DNA of 64,000 bases from Prodigiosinella confusarubida (GTDB taxonomy: Bacteria > Pseudomonadota > Gammaproteobacteria > Enterobacterales > Enterobacteriaceae), in assembly GCF_002847015.1 (NCBI RefSeq), contig NZ_CP025085.1:4340001-4404000 (forward strand), in the 5' to 3' direction. Below the pieces are notes generated by a model. It was not told the origin of the DNA. It made no database searches and saw nothing but the letters and a program-made list of their open reading frames with translations. The position numbers and the translations under genes are program-made. The stretch's first letter is position 1. Each line of letters begins with the position of its first letter. Positions 36,784 to 45,115 of this stretch are shown piece after piece.

Positions 36784-39234
36784 ATGAACTGGCTTGCCGC
36801 CTCTTGCCATGTGGCTGCCTTTGCGCTGTTACATAACCTGAAACCGCTGGCGCAGCGTGCCGGCATTCAGGATTTCCCGTCACCGGCGCTGGCAAACAAA
36901 CTGTTTGCGCCGCTGCCGGAAAGCCTCTCGGCCCGTGCGGATCTGCACGAAAATACATTAACCCTGCTATTGGATTTCGCCGCCAGACTGGCGCGCGGCC
37001 TGCCGGAGACGCCCGTAAGCCGTGGCGAAACCGGGCTGATACCGCTCACCCACCTGTTAGCGGACGATAACCACAGCGCCCCGGCGGAGCGCTGTTACAG
37101 CCCACTGGCCCCGCTGGGGGTCGATTCGCTGATGCCGGTGACGGCAGCGTTGCCCACCGGCGAACGGCAGGCGGCGTACCGGCAGGTGTATCAGGCATTG
37201 ATAGAGGGGCTGGAGGCGATCCCCGCCGCCCACCGCCTGCAACCGTCGCTGTGGCTTGACCACCTCGACAGCCTGTGGATGACCACCTGCCACGCGCTGC
37301 CAGACGGCGACGGGGCCAGCGGTATCTCGCTGTACGATCAGGGCAAAACCACGGCGGCGCTCGCCGTCGCACTGTGGCAGCACCACGCCCGTCAGGCCAC
37401 ACCGGAGAAGGAAATTTCACTCACGCCAGGCGACGATGCGCGCCTGCTGCTGATTCAGGCCGATGTGTTCGGCATTCAAGAGCTGATTTTCGCCCAGGGC
37501 AATCAGACGCAAAAAATGGCCGCCAAACTGCTGCGCGGGCGTTCGTTTCAGGTATCCCTGCTGGCGGAAACCGCTGCGCTGCGGGTGCTGGAAACCTTTG
37601 ACCTGCCGCCGGTTTGCCAGTTGATTAACGCCGCCGGCAAAAGCCTGATTGTCGCGCCGAATCTGCCGGATGCCGCCGAACGGCTGGCCGGGTTGCGTCA
37701 GCGTCTTGATGAGTGGTTTTTAACCCACACCTACGCGCAAACCGGCATCGGGCTGTGCAGCACGGTGGCCGGCAGCGCTGAGTTCCTCGGCGAGCAGGCT
37801 TACGGCAGGCTGCAAAACCGGCTGGCGCAGGCGATGGAGCAACAGAAATACCAGCGTTTTTCCCTGTGTGCCGGTGATGCGCCCCCGCCGGTGTTTGAGG
37901 GTTATCTGGACCAAATAGCGCAGGGCGCAGGCGGTGAACCCTGCCCGATGAATGGCCTGCACCCGGTGGAAACCACCCTCAACGGGCTTGGCTGTAGCCG
38001 ACTGGCGGCAGACCAGATAACCCTCGGCCACTGGATAAACCACGGCCACTGGATAAGCCACGGCGAGCGTTACGCCCGGCTGTTGATCCTGCGTGACAGC
38101 ACCGCCACCTTCTCTGATGACCGCTGCCTGCACCTGACGCTGTTTGGCTATCAGGTGGTGGCCGTCAGCCTGAAAGAGGACAGCGGCGAGTTCGGCGAAC
38201 TGGCGTGCAACGGCAGCCTGCGCCGCTGCTGGGATGTCAGCCTGCCGCCGGAAGGCACCTCCCTGTTTCAGGGTTATGCCCGCCGTTTTATCAACGGCTG
38301 GATGCCGCTGGCGCAGGGGGAATATCAGCCGGAGTGCTACCCCGGCATTGAAGAAGCGCTCGCTAACGGCGACATCAAAACCTTTGATCACCTGAGCTGT
38401 GAAGATTTGTATCAGGATGCCGACCAGTCGTTACGCGGCACCTGCGCGCTGGGCGTGCTGAAAGGGGATATCGACAACCTCGGCCACCTGTTTCGCAGCG
38501 GCCTGCCGCAACCGGGCTTTGCCAAAACCATCGGCCTGTCGCGCCAGATACACCTGTTTTTCACTCTGTGGCTGCCGCATCTGTGCCGCAAAGACCCGCG
38601 TTTTGCCAACACCTACACCGTGTTCGCCGGCGGCGACGATTTCTTTTTGATTGGCCCGTGGCGCAGCCAGCAAACGCTGGCGCTAACAATGGCGCAGGAC
38701 TTCGCGCGCTACAGCGGCCACAATCCGGCGCTGCATTTTTCACTCGGGCTGGTGCAGGCCAAACCCGGCTACCCGGTGCGGGCGCTGGCGGCTCAGGCCG
38801 AAGCCGCTCTGAAGCAGGCCAAGCAACACCCCGGCAAGAACGCCATCTGCCTGTATAACGAGGTGATGGGCTGGCCGGAATATGACGCGTTACTGGCGTG
38901 CAGTGAGGAGCTGGCGCGCTGGCGCGAGCATGACGGCTACCCGCTCTCCTCCGGCCTGCTTTACCGGTTGCTGGCGCTCAGTGAACAGTCGGCGGAGGAG
39001 TCAGAAAAACCGCAGGCGGCACTGTGGCGCAGCCGGCTGGCCTATTTTTTACGTCGCAATCTGGTGGATAACGTGAAAGTCCCGACGAAAGAAAACCCGG
39101 CAGCGTTCCGCCATCAGCTTCATTTGGAATTGTTTGAGAAACTTGAGCAGCACCTGAAACGGCACCGCCAGCGTTACCGGGTGGCGCTTCAACGCCATCT
39201 CTACCACTACCGCACGGTGCCGCGCGGCGAGTAA
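36784..39234 (+). CDS. cas10: Type III-A effector large subunit Cas10/Csm1 with degenerate HD motif
   Basis: Large subunit of the Csm complex, 816 residues. The start at 36784 has GGAG six bases upstream; ATG 36778 and GTG 36751 are alternatives. Order: N-terminal HD-like domain, first palm/cyclase domain (KGDIDNLGHLF), then the second palm with GGDD (G616-G617-D618-D619 in FAGGDDFFLIG), and a C-terminal helical domain. The GGDD predicts cyclic oligoadenylate synthesis. The HD nuclease motif, normally LLHDxGK, reads LLHNLKPLAQRA: the catalytic Asp is Asn18 (AAC, 36835-36837), and the Gly-Lys is out of register. DNA cleavage is therefore probably lost. First gene of the effector operon. Confidence 0.95.
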   Translation: MNWLAASCHVAAFALLHNLKPLAQRAGIQDFPSPALANKLFAPLPESLSARADLHENTLTLLLDFAARLARGLPETPVSRGETGLIPLTHLLADDNHSAPAERCYSPLAPLGVDSLMPVTAALPTGERQAAYRQVYQALIEGLEAIPAAHRLQPSLWLDHLDSLWMTTCHALPDGDGASGISLYDQGKTTAALAVALWQHHARQATPEKEISLTPGDDARLLLIQADVFGIQELIFAQGNQTQKMAAKLLRGRSFQVSLLAETAALRVLETFDLPPVCQLINAAGKSLIVAPNLPDAAERLAGLRQRLDEWFLTHTYAQTGIGLCSTVAGSAEFLGEQAYGRLQNRLAQAMEQQKYQRFSLCAGDAPPPVFEGYLDQIAQGAGGEPCPMNGLHPVETTLNGLGCSRLAADQITLGHWINHGHWISHGERYARLLILRDSTATFSDDRCLHLTLFGYQVVAVSLKEDSGEFGELACNGSLRRCWDVSLPPEGTSLFQGYARRFINGWMPLAQGEYQPECYPGIEEALANGDIKTFDHLSCEDLYQDADQSLRGTCALGVLKGDIDNLGHLFRSGLPQPGFAKTIGLSRQIHLFFTLWLPHLCRKDPRFANTYTVFAGGDDFFLIGPWRSQQTLALTMAQDFARYSGHNPALHFSLGLVQAKPGYPVRALAAQAEAALKQAKQHPGKNAICLYNEVMGWPEYDALLACSEELARWREHDGYPLSSGLLYRLLALSEQSAEESEKPQAALWRSRLAYFLRRNLVDNVKVPTKENPAAFRHQLHLELFEKLEQHLKRHRQRYRVALQRHLYHYRTVPRGE

Positions 39235-39258
39235 AACGCATAACAACAAGGACACAGC

Positions 39259-39642
39259 ATGACGACGCTCGACTATTTTAAACGCCAACTGCACAAGCCG
39301 GAGGCGACATTTTTTGATGACGACGCCCAAAAATTTGCCGAACAGTTGGCTCAATACGGTAAGAAGGGCAAACCCACTCAGTTGCGCCGCTTTTACGACC
39401 AGTTACAGCAACTGGAGCAGCGCATCAATGGCGATGAGGAAAAACTGGCTCTCTACCTACCCGAGATCCGCATGATCAGCGCCCATCTGGCGTATGCCAA
39501 AGGGCGCGAGCTTATCTCTGACGAGTTTTGCCAAACCATGCAAAACCTGATTCGCAGCATCAACACCTGCCAGCACCTGAAAAATGGCCGGCTGTTTTTT
39601 GAAGCCACCCTCGGTTTTTTACGCGCCATACGCCGCGACTGA
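39259..39642 (+). CDS. csm2: Csm2 small subunit
   Basis: Small helical subunit (127 residues) that lines the crRNA-target duplex groove in the Csm complex. The conserved KPTQLRRFYDQL near residue 40 is typical. The start has AAGGACACAGC before it. It lies 24 bp after cas10 and 12 bp before csm3. Confidence 0.92.
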   Translation: MTTLDYFKRQLHKPEATFFDDDAQKFAEQLAQYGKKGKPTQLRRFYDQLQQLEQRINGDEEKLALYLPEIRMISAHLAYAKGRELISDEFCQTMQNLIRSINTCQHLKNGRLFFEATLGFLRAIRRD

Positions 39643-39654
39643 CAAGGACATCTC

Positions 39655-40401
39655 ATGCAACTGAACAATATCCAGACGTTACGCGCCACTCTGGTGTGTG
39701 AAACCGGGTTACACATTGGCGGCGGCGACACCGCGTTGCAGATTGGCGGCATCGACAGCGCCGTGGTGCGCCACCCGTTGACCCAGCAACCTTACATTCC
39801 CGGCTCCAGCCTGAAAGGCAAACTGCGCAGCCTGCTCGAATGGCGCGCTGGTGTGGTCGGCGATACCGAGGGCAAGGTGCTCAGTCATCAGGTTTACCAG
39901 CAACTGATCGACGATAAAAAACAGGCACAGGCACTACAGGCACTGAAAATCCTGCAACTGTTTGGCGTCAGCGGCGGCGACAAGCTTTCCGCCGAACAAG
40001 CCCAACAGATCGGCCCGACTCGCCTGTCCTTCTGGGATTGCGAATTTGACGAACACTGGCTGGCGCAGCAAGGCGGGCGCGTCCAGACCGAAGAGAAAGC
40101 GGAAAACTGTATTGACCGCATCAGTGGCGTGGCGCTGCACCCGCGCTTTATCGAGCGTGTGCCCGCCGGCAGCCGCTTTGACTTTCGCCTCACCGTGCGC
40201 CAGCTTGATGGCGACAGCCCCGACCTGCTCGACACCCTGTTGGCGGGCCTGAAAATGCTGGAGCTGGACGGGCTAGGCGGCAGCATTTCCCGTGGGTATG
40301 GCAAAGTGCGCTTTGAAGCGCTGACCCTCGACGGGAAAGATCTCCAGCCGCGCTTTGAGCAGTTACAGCCGTTTAAACACACCACGCAGGGAGCCGGATG
40401 A
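39655..40401 (+). CDS. csm3: Csm3 backbone RAMP with target-RNA cleavage Asp
   Basis: Cas7-type backbone subunit (248 residues), present in several copies per complex. The N-terminal RAMP segment is clear (ETGLHIGGGD), and the catalytic loop reads IGGIDSAVVRHP with Asp34 (39754-39756), the counterpart of the Csm3 residue that cuts target RNA. The Gly-rich loop YIPGSSLKGKLRSLLEW and the C-terminal LGGSISRGYGKVRF follow. Target RNA cleavage is predicted to be active. The stop overlaps the csm4 start (ATGA). Confidence 0.95.
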   Translation: MQLNNIQTLRATLVCETGLHIGGGDTALQIGGIDSAVVRHPLTQQPYIPGSSLKGKLRSLLEWRAGVVGDTEGKVLSHQVYQQLIDDKKQAQALQALKILQLFGVSGGDKLSAEQAQQIGPTRLSFWDCEFDEHWLAQQGGRVQTEEKAENCIDRISGVALHPRFIERVPAGSRFDFRLTVRQLDGDSPDLLDTLLAGLKMLELDGLGGSISRGYGKVRFEALTLDGKDLQPRFEQLQPFKHTTQGAG

Positions 40402-41381
40402 TGCCCTCCCCCGTTGCCCCCGCCGCCGCATGGCAATGGCTACGCCTGCGGCTGCTCCCCGACAGCGCCTTTGCCACCGCGCTGCGCGGTGACACGCTGT
40501 TTGGCCAGTTATGCTGGTATTTGCGCGAATCCCTCGGTGAGGCGGGCCTGAATGCGCTGCTGGCAGGCTACCACGACCAGCGACCGTTCGCGGTGATCAG
40601 CGACCCGATGCTGGCCGACCACCTGCCGCGCCCGCACCTGCCCGAACACCGGCTGGGCTTCGCCGCCGCCGATGCCCGCGCCCGCAAACAACGTAAACAG
40701 CAATGCTGGCTGCCGCTTGCCTTCGCTCACCAGCCGCTGGCCGAGTGGGGCGCACACTTAACCGCCGCCCCTGAGCACCACCAGCACCGCAGCGACGTGC
40801 AGATGCACAACAGCATCAACCGCCAGACACTTACCACCGGTGGCGATGACGCGTTCGCCCCGTTTGGCAGCGAGCAGCACTGGTTTGATGTGGACACCGC
40901 CTGGGATCTCTACCTGCTGCATGATAAGCGCCTGAGCGCCGCACAACTGACCGACGCGCTGCGTGCCATCGGCCTGCTGGGGTACGGTAAAGATGCCAGC
41001 ATCGGCAAGGGGCGTTTTCACCTCACGCCACAACCGATGCCGGAGCTGCCCACGCCTGATGGCAACCCGCTGCGCCTGACGCTCGCCCCCTGTGCGCCGC
41101 AGCAGGGCCACTGGCACAGTGCCGACAGTTTCTTCTCGCCGCTGGTGCGCGTTGGCCGCCACGGTGCCGCGCTGGTGGTGCAGGGCCATCCGTTTAAAAA
41201 CCCACTGCTACTGGCAGACAGCGCCGCCGTGCTGGCCCCCGTTACCCCGGATAACCGCCCGTTTGTCGGCCAGGGATTAGGCGGCAATGGCCGTCTTTCC
41301 ACCGCCCTGCCACAAACGGTGCATCAGGGCTATGCGCCGGTGATCCCGGTGCGCTTTCACCATAAGGCACAGCCACAATGA
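40398..41381 (+). CDS. csm4: Csm4 (Cas5-type RAMP)
   Basis: Cas5-like subunit that holds the 5' tag of the crRNA and contacts Cas10; 327 residues. RAMP features are visible: the N-terminal LRGDTLFGQLCWYL (Gly-rich start of the first domain) and LLGYGKDASIGKGRFHLTP in the second half. It overlaps csm3 and csm5 by 4 bp on each side, so translation is coupled. Confidence 0.92.
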   Translation: MMPSPVAPAAAWQWLRLRLLPDSAFATALRGDTLFGQLCWYLRESLGEAGLNALLAGYHDQRPFAVISDPMLADHLPRPHLPEHRLGFAAADARARKQRKQQCWLPLAFAHQPLAEWGAHLTAAPEHHQHRSDVQMHNSINRQTLTTGGDDAFAPFGSEQHWFDVDTAWDLYLLHDKRLSAAQLTDALRAIGLLGYGKDASIGKGRFHLTPQPMPELPTPDGNPLRLTLAPCAPQQGHWHSADSFFSPLVRVGRHGAALVVQGHPFKNPLLLADSAAVLAPVTPDNRPFVGQGLGGNGRLSTALPQTVHQGYAPVIPVRFHHKAQPQ

Positions 41382-43057
41382 CCCGCGACCAGACGCCACG
41401 TCGCCACACCGCCTGTGACAGCGACAACATGCAATACTTTACCCTCACCTGCCTGTCGCCGGTGCATGTCGCCACCGGCGACAGCCTGAACCCCGGTGAA
41501 TACCTGATAGACGAAAATGCACTGTATGAACTGGGGCAAGGTGGTCTGAGCCCGGCGCTCACGGCGACACAGCGCAGCGAGTTGCTCACTATTCTGGAGA
41601 GCAATGACCCTGCTCTGCCGCTGACCGTGCAGCGTTTTCTGGCACGGGAAGCGGGCAAGCTGAAATACGCCGCCCGCCGGATGTGCCCGCTGTTACCCGG
41701 CATCAGCCGTTATTACCAGTCACGGCTCGGGCAGGTGATGCAGAACGATACCAAAAACAAAAAGCAGATGATCAACCAGCTAGAGCTGATGCGCCACGTC
41801 GGGGCCGCACTGGGCGCGCCTTATATTCCCGGATCTACGCTCAAAGGGGCTATCCGCACCGCACTGGTCAGCGCGCTCAATCAAGGCCAGCCACTGCAAG
41901 CCGAGCGACGGGAAACCGACAAACTGAGCAGCAAGGTGGCGCAGGATGCGGAACGCCAGCTACTGGGCTTTGATACCCGCCGCGACAGCCCGCGATACCG
42001 CATTGAGCATGACCCCTTCCACTGGCTACAGGTGGGGGATGCCGTAAGCCCGGCAGAGCACCCGCCCATGCTGGATTACTGGCTGGTACGCCGCCAGCCG
42101 TTCAAACGCACCGAGAAGCAGGACAACAAGGCGGACAATATGGAACTGTCGCCGGTTGAATGCCTTAAACCCCGGCAAAGCCCGTTGCACTGCCAGATAA
42201 CCGTGAAAACGCCGCCCACCGCTCTCGCAATAAAAAACCCGCGCCTGAAGCAGTGGCTTGGCAAGGTGTCGCAACTGGCGCAACAGGTGAACAGGATAAC
42301 CCTGCCGCAATGCCATCACGAGCTGGCATGGCTGGCCGAAAAGCACATCGGCACGGATGATGTGTACGCCCCCGGCCAGAACTGGGTGGCGCAGATGCAG
42401 CAATTACTGCGCCAGTTAGACGACCCGCTACAGCGCGGCGAGGCACTCTTGCTGCGGGTGGGCAAATACGGCGGAGCCATCAGCAAAACCGTGGCAGGCT
42501 GGCGGCATATCGCCCGGCTGGGGAGACAAGGCACGCGCACCACCTACCACCCGGACGTCACCACCTGCACGCTGGCGCTGCCGCAAGCTGATGCGCTGAC
42601 ACAGGCGCTGCCCTTTGGCTGGGTACTGTTGCACCAGCCTGACCAGCCGGAGGTGACCGAGTTTGTCGCCAGCCATCATGACTGGTGCCAGCAACAGCAA
42701 CAGCGGCTTGACGCGCATCAGCAACAGCAGCACACCCACCGCCAGCAACGCCAGCAGTTGGCTCAGGCTCGTGAAGAGGAAGCGCAGCGGCTGGCAGACA
42801 AAGCCCGCCAGAGCAAAGCGCGCCAGTCCATCATGTCGCTGGCAGAACAACTGGCGAGTGAGCAAACGTTTCAGCATAAAAACCCCAACGGCCCGCTGCG
42901 CGGTCAGTTAGCCACCTGTGTGGGTTGCGTTGCCACTGAAGGCTCAGCAGAAGAGAAAGCCGAGTTGTGCACACTGTTTGACGACATCCTCAACTATTGG
43001 GGCATCAAACCCGGCAAAGATAAAAAGCTCACGGCCTTGAGGAATAAGCTGTTATGA
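41378..43057 (+). CDS. csm5: Csm5 RAMP with long C-terminal extension
   Basis: Subunit at the 3' end of the crRNA in the Csm complex. The first 400 or so residues are a normal Csm5: LTCLSPVHVATGD near the start and PYIPGSSLKGAIRTAL near residue 150. At 559 residues it is longer than the usual 350-400. From about residue 425 it continues as a Gln-rich coiled coil (QQQQRLDAHQQQQ, then REEEAQRLADKARQ) and ends in a small domain with two Cys (ATCVGCVA) and a Lys-rich tail. ATG 41378 overlaps the csm4 stop; ATG 41429 is also possible. Confidence 0.92.
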   Translation: MTRDQTPRRHTACDSDNMQYFTLTCLSPVHVATGDSLNPGEYLIDENALYELGQGGLSPALTATQRSELLTILESNDPALPLTVQRFLAREAGKLKYAARRMCPLLPGISRYYQSRLGQVMQNDTKNKKQMINQLELMRHVGAALGAPYIPGSTLKGAIRTALVSALNQGQPLQAERRETDKLSSKVAQDAERQLLGFDTRRDSPRYRIEHDPFHWLQVGDAVSPAEHPPMLDYWLVRRQPFKRTEKQDNKADNMELSPVECLKPRQSPLHCQITVKTPPTALAIKNPRLKQWLGKVSQLAQQVNRITLPQCHHELAWLAEKHIGTDDVYAPGQNWVAQMQQLLRQLDDPLQRGEALLLRVGKYGGAISKTVAGWRHIARLGRQGTRTTYHPDVTTCTLALPQADALTQALPFGWVLLHQPDQPEVTEFVASHHDWCQQQQQRLDAHQQQQHTHRQQRQQLAQAREEEAQRLADKARQSKARQSIMSLAEQLASEQTFQHKNPNGPLRGQLATCVGCVATEGSAEEKAELCTLFDDILNYWGIKPGKDKKLTALRNKLL

Positions 43058-43977
43058 CATGGGTTTGCCATCTGGCGCGTTACCGCCTCTGTTTTCAAAG
43101 CATCGAACCGCTGGCGCTGCCGCTGTTTAGCGGCTCCATGCTGCGCGGCGCGTTCGGCCATGCGCTGCGGCGCATCTGTTGCATCAGCCGTCAGAAACAG
43201 TGTGACGGCTGCCCGTTGCTGGCCGGTTGCCAGTACCCGCTGTTGTTTGAGCCGCGCTTGCTGCAAAACACCCCCGGCCAGCCCCAACCGGCTCCGCCTT
43301 ATGTGCTGGAGCCAGCGGCCGTTCAGAGGGAGCTTGCCGCAGGGGAAATCTGGCCGGTAGACGTGGTGCTGCACGGCCCGGCGCTACCGCACCTGAGCCT
43401 GATTATTCTGGCCTGGATGCAGGCAGCTGTTCAGGGGTTTGGCAGCCAGCGGGTGCCAGCACAGTTGTGCCAGGTGCAGGTAGAGCAACCCGATACTGAA
43501 GCGCGCTGGCTGACGATCTGGCGTCACGACCAGCCGTTTATCCTGCCACACGCCACCACGCAAACACCGCCACCGCCCCCGGCGGCAGAGGCGCTGCGCC
43601 TGCACTTCACCACCCCGACCCGGCTGTTGCGCCAGGGGCAACTGGTACGGGTGCGTGAACTTCAGGCACACGACCTGCTGGCCGCGCTGGAGCGACGCCT
43701 GCACACGCTGGCCGCCTCGCTGGGCATTGCCCCGCCGCCGTCGCTGACCACGCAACTCGTTACGCTGCAACCCGGCCAGTTGCGCTGGATGAACTGGCAA
43801 CGCTACTCCAGCCGCCAGCAACAGGAGATGAATCTCGGCGGATTTATCGGTGACGTTACGCTCCACGGCGAGCTGACGCCGCTGTGGACATGGCTGTGGC
43901 TGGGCCAGTGGTTGCATGTGGGCAAAAACAGCAGCTTCGGGCTGGGACGCTATCAGTTAGAGACGGTTCCCCGCTAA
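43054..43977 (+). CDS. cas6: Cas6 pre-crRNA processing endoribonuclease
   Basis: Cuts the repeat to leave the 8-nt crRNA tag. The 307-residue protein has a Cas6 C-terminal domain ending NSSFGLGRYQLE, the Gly-rich RAMP loop of the family. Near the N-terminus it has a cysteine cluster (CCISRQKQCDGCPLLAGC), seen in a subgroup of Cas6 proteins and possibly binding metal. It overlaps csm5 by 4 bp and ends the operon, with cas genes and both arrays on the same strand. One Cas6 must handle two repeat variants. Confidence 0.9.
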   Translation: MTWVCHLARYRLCFQSIEPLALPLFSGSMLRGAFGHALRRICCISRQKQCDGCPLLAGCQYPLLFEPRLLQNTPGQPQPAPPYVLEPAAVQRELAAGEIWPVDVVLHGPALPHLSLIILAWMQAAVQGFGSQRVPAQLCQVQVEQPDTEARWLTIWRHDQPFILPHATTQTPPPPPAAEALRLHFTTPTRLLRQGQLVRVRELQAHDLLAALERRLHTLAASLGIAPPPSLTTQLVTLQPGQLRWMNWQRYSSRQQQEMNLGGFIGDVTLHGELTPLWTWLWLGQWLHVGKNSSFGLGRYQLETVPR

Positions 43978-43987
43978 CGCCAGGAAG

Positions 43988-44011
43988 AAAAAACGCCGCC
44001 TGCGGGCGGCG
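43988..44011 (-). terminator. Terminator for the DUF6602 gene
   Basis: Perfect 7-bp GC stem CGCCGCC/GGCGGCG with loop TGCG. On the minus strand it is followed by TTTTTT (43993-43988). It lies between the convergent ends of cas6 and the DUF6602 gene. Confidence 0.82.
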
Positions 44012-44029
44012 TGGAGGGGGTTTACTGCG

Positions 44030-44782
44030 TTATTCCAGACTATCTATATACACCCGCCAGTCAATTGCGGGCACCGTACCTAATGATTGCAATTTACCGA
44101 GCAAACGGAACAGAAAAAAGATTAATGCATTTTCACCGCTTCTGATTTTTATTTCCTCATCATAACTATCAAAACATGCGCCCGACACCGCCAGACCGCA
44201 ATCCAGTTTTCGGTTTTCATCGCTGGAAACAGCCTGCAAATTTTCAGTAAATGCCTTTCCGAGTCCGTCTTGCCACTCAACATCAATCGCCACAATACCT
44301 GCTACGATCGGGAAATGTTCGACCGGTTTGGCCGTACCGTAAATATTTTTTATTACCGTACTGGTTCGATATAATTTTCGGACAGATGCAGCTTTATCGG
44401 CTGCATATTCAAGGTAGGTTTTATTAATGGTTGGTTTAACCTCCAGTACCGCGTACACCGCCTCTGCCGGAATAAACCTGTGCCCTTGTTGGTCTAATAA
44501 TGTCGGTGTGTAATGCCGGTCAAAAATCACTGCATCTATCTGGTCGCTGGTCTGGCCTTCTGAATCCACCACAACTCCCCGGTCAACCGAGTAACGTTCA
44601 GGCAAATACTGGCGGATAATACTCAAAAAATAACTTTCATTAACCTCCCCCATCGTTCCATCATGCGTAATCGTTCGGGATAAATTTAATTGAGAGGCCA
44701 ATAGTTGTTGTTGTAAATTAAAGGACTGTTTTAAAAACTCCCTACCATTAATTCTAGATAACTTTTTTGCCTGATTAGTCAT
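44030..44782 (-). CDS. DUF6602-like protein with PD-(D/E)XK nuclease-type motif
   Basis: Soluble protein of 250 residues. After an N-terminal helix (FLKQSFNLQQQLLASQLNL) comes a PD-(D/E)XK-like core: Glu in GTMGEVNESY (residues 46/49), Asp83 in SDQIDAVIFD, and Glu114-x-Lys116 in VYAVLEVKP. The overall pattern matches DUF6602 as I remember it. It sits between cas6 and array 2, opposite in direction, with its own terminator. That is where type III ancillary genes are often found, but there is no CARF or SAVED domain that would sense cyclic oligoadenylate. A role in the CRISPR system is a hypothesis. Confidence 0.75.
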   Translation of the reverse strand: MTNQAKKLSRINGREFLKQSFNLQQQLLASQLNLSRTITHDGTMGEVNESYFLSIIRQYLPERYSVDRGVVVDSEGQTSDQIDAVIFDRHYTPTLLDQQGHRFIPAEAVYAVLEVKPTINKTYLEYAADKAASVRKLYRTSTVIKNIYGTAKPVEHFPIVAGIVAIDVEWQDGLGKAFTENLQAVSSDENRKLDCGLAVSGACFDSYDEEIKIRSGENALIFFLFRLLGKLQSLGTVPAIDWRVYIDSLE

Positions 44783-44884
44783 ATTCCTTTCCTGATTTTA
44801 ATTTTCTGAATATCCACCCGGTGGGAAAGTATATCGCTTATCCATAAATTTTCCCGCGATATCAGCCCCCATTCAGGCACAGAT

Positions 44885-45115
44885 TTTGCTTATTTTCCCC
44901 GCCGCGCCCGTCGTTCTCCGGCAGGCCGATTTTTCGCACAAAAAACAAGCAAAAATAAAATTATGCCGATAACAACTCACATGACATCAATCTATTAGCG
45001 ACACAACGTTTGCACTGGCACCACTTTTGCTTAAAAACGTATTTTTTGCGACGGGAAAGCAGAAAAAGTCAGGCTTGCTTGATCAAACAAAAACAATGGG
45101 TTATAAATTTTCATT
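44885..45115 (+). promoter_or_regulatory. CRISPR leader 2 (231 nt)
   Basis: Counterpart of leader 1 at 35693-35923, same length, same start TTTGCTTATTTT and same end GGGTTATAAATTTTCATT. It shows that array 2 has its own promoter and acquisition site although cas1-cas2 lie 9 kb away. Confidence 0.8.
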
